NCBI GenBank assembly: GCA_015490695.1
Contig: WFXK01000229.1
Location: 1 to 7,010 of the forward strand
Source of the DNA: Bacteroidota bacterium
Lineage (GTDB): Bacteria; Bacteroidota; Bacteroidia; SpSt-205; S141-50
Direction of reading: 5' to 3'
DNA length: 7,010 bases
Numbering within the stretch: position 1 is the first letter of the stretch; every line of letters begins with the position of its first letter. The notes under the pieces were generated by a model. The model made no database searches, was not told the DNA's origin, and saw only the letters and a list, made by a program, of their open reading frames with translations. The translations under genes and the position numbers were made by a program. This document shows positions 6,952 through 7,010 of the stretch, piece after piece.

Positions 6952-6959
6952 CAAAGATA
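6952..6959 (-). promoter_or_regulatory. Candidate -7 element TATCTTTG for glmM
   Basis: On the minus strand TATCTTTG matches TAnnTTTG and lies 8 bases before the glmM ATG at 6943, predicting a leader of only a few bases. No clear -33 TTG is present at 17-23 bases upstream. The site lies inside the longer frame that would start at 6988, which is one reason to prefer the later start. Confidence 0.5.
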
Positions 6960-6969
6960 AGGCTTTTTT

Positions 6970-6977
6970 TACCTTTG
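6970..6977 (+). promoter_or_regulatory. Candidate -7 element TACCTTTG for the divergent gene at the right edge
   Basis: On the plus strand TACCTTTG matches TAnnTTTG and ends 5 bases before the ATG at 6983. It is a near-mirror of the glmM element (7 of 8 bases identical), separated from it by 10 bases. No -33 TTG is visible at the usual distance. Similar octamers occur by chance elsewhere on this strand, so the placement before a start codon is the main support. Confidence 0.4.
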
Positions 6978-6982
6978 CCCCT

Positions 6983-7010
6983 ATGCACCGATGGCTACTT
7001 TTATTTTCCC
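6983..7010 (+). CDS. Start of a divergent gene, probably an exported protein (cut by the window edge)
   Basis: An ATG at 6983 opens MHRWLLLFS before the window ends. A basic residue followed by a run of leucines and aromatics is what a signal peptide start looks like, and a TAnnTTTG element sits 5 bases upstream. Only nine residues can be seen, so the product is unknown. An ATG at 6991 in another frame is an alternative start. Confidence 0.4.

Noticed and set aside
1..7010. A hidden defence, mobile or biosynthetic system
   Set aside because: Apart from the unrecognised frames at the two window edges and the small secreted protein, the genes fit conserved housekeeping or envelope families. 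I saw no direct repeats, transposase, integrase, tRNA or CRISPR-like spacing.

Overview
The window looks like ordinary chromosomal DNA from a member of the Bacteroidota or a close relative. Four things point there: an archaeal-like GlmM of about 460 residues with a GEGNGG sugar loop; a YicC whose N-terminal motif resembles the lineage's lysine-containing SLNSK-type form; a PorT-type outer-membrane beta-barrel protein; and copies of the Bacteroidota -7 promoter element TAnnTTTG just upstream of several start codons, with no clear Shine-Dalgarno sequences. Genes are packed tightly, and no gap reaches 300 bases.

Left part, plus strand: a 57-codon reading frame at the window edge (3-176), probably the tail of a gene or a small protein. 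It overlaps a small secreted beta-sandwich protein (139-480), and 3 bases later comes yicC (484-1365), an RNase-family gene. yicC runs tail to tail into the next block with a 4-base overlap, so no intergenic terminator fits between them.

Middle and right, minus strand, in order of transcription: glmM (amino-sugar and cell-wall precursor synthesis), an outer-membrane beta-barrel protein, an NfeD-like membrane protein, hemW (heme chaperone, radical-SAM family) and a long-chain-type acyl-CoA dehydrogenase. The beta-barrel, nfeD-like and hemW genes overlap (1 and 14 bases) and look translationally coupled. glmM, the beta-barrel gene and the acyl-CoA dehydrogenase each have a TAnnTTTG element just upstream, so the block is probably three transcription units rather than one.

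At the right edge a new plus-strand gene with a signal-peptide-like start (MHRWLLLFS...) appears to begin at 6983. It is divergent from glmM across only 39 bases, which hold two back-to-back -7 elements. I see no mobile element, CRISPR array, RNA gene, phage or defence cassette. The most interesting signals are promoter architecture (compact, near-leaderless, divergent) and start-site corrections, not a new multi-gene system.
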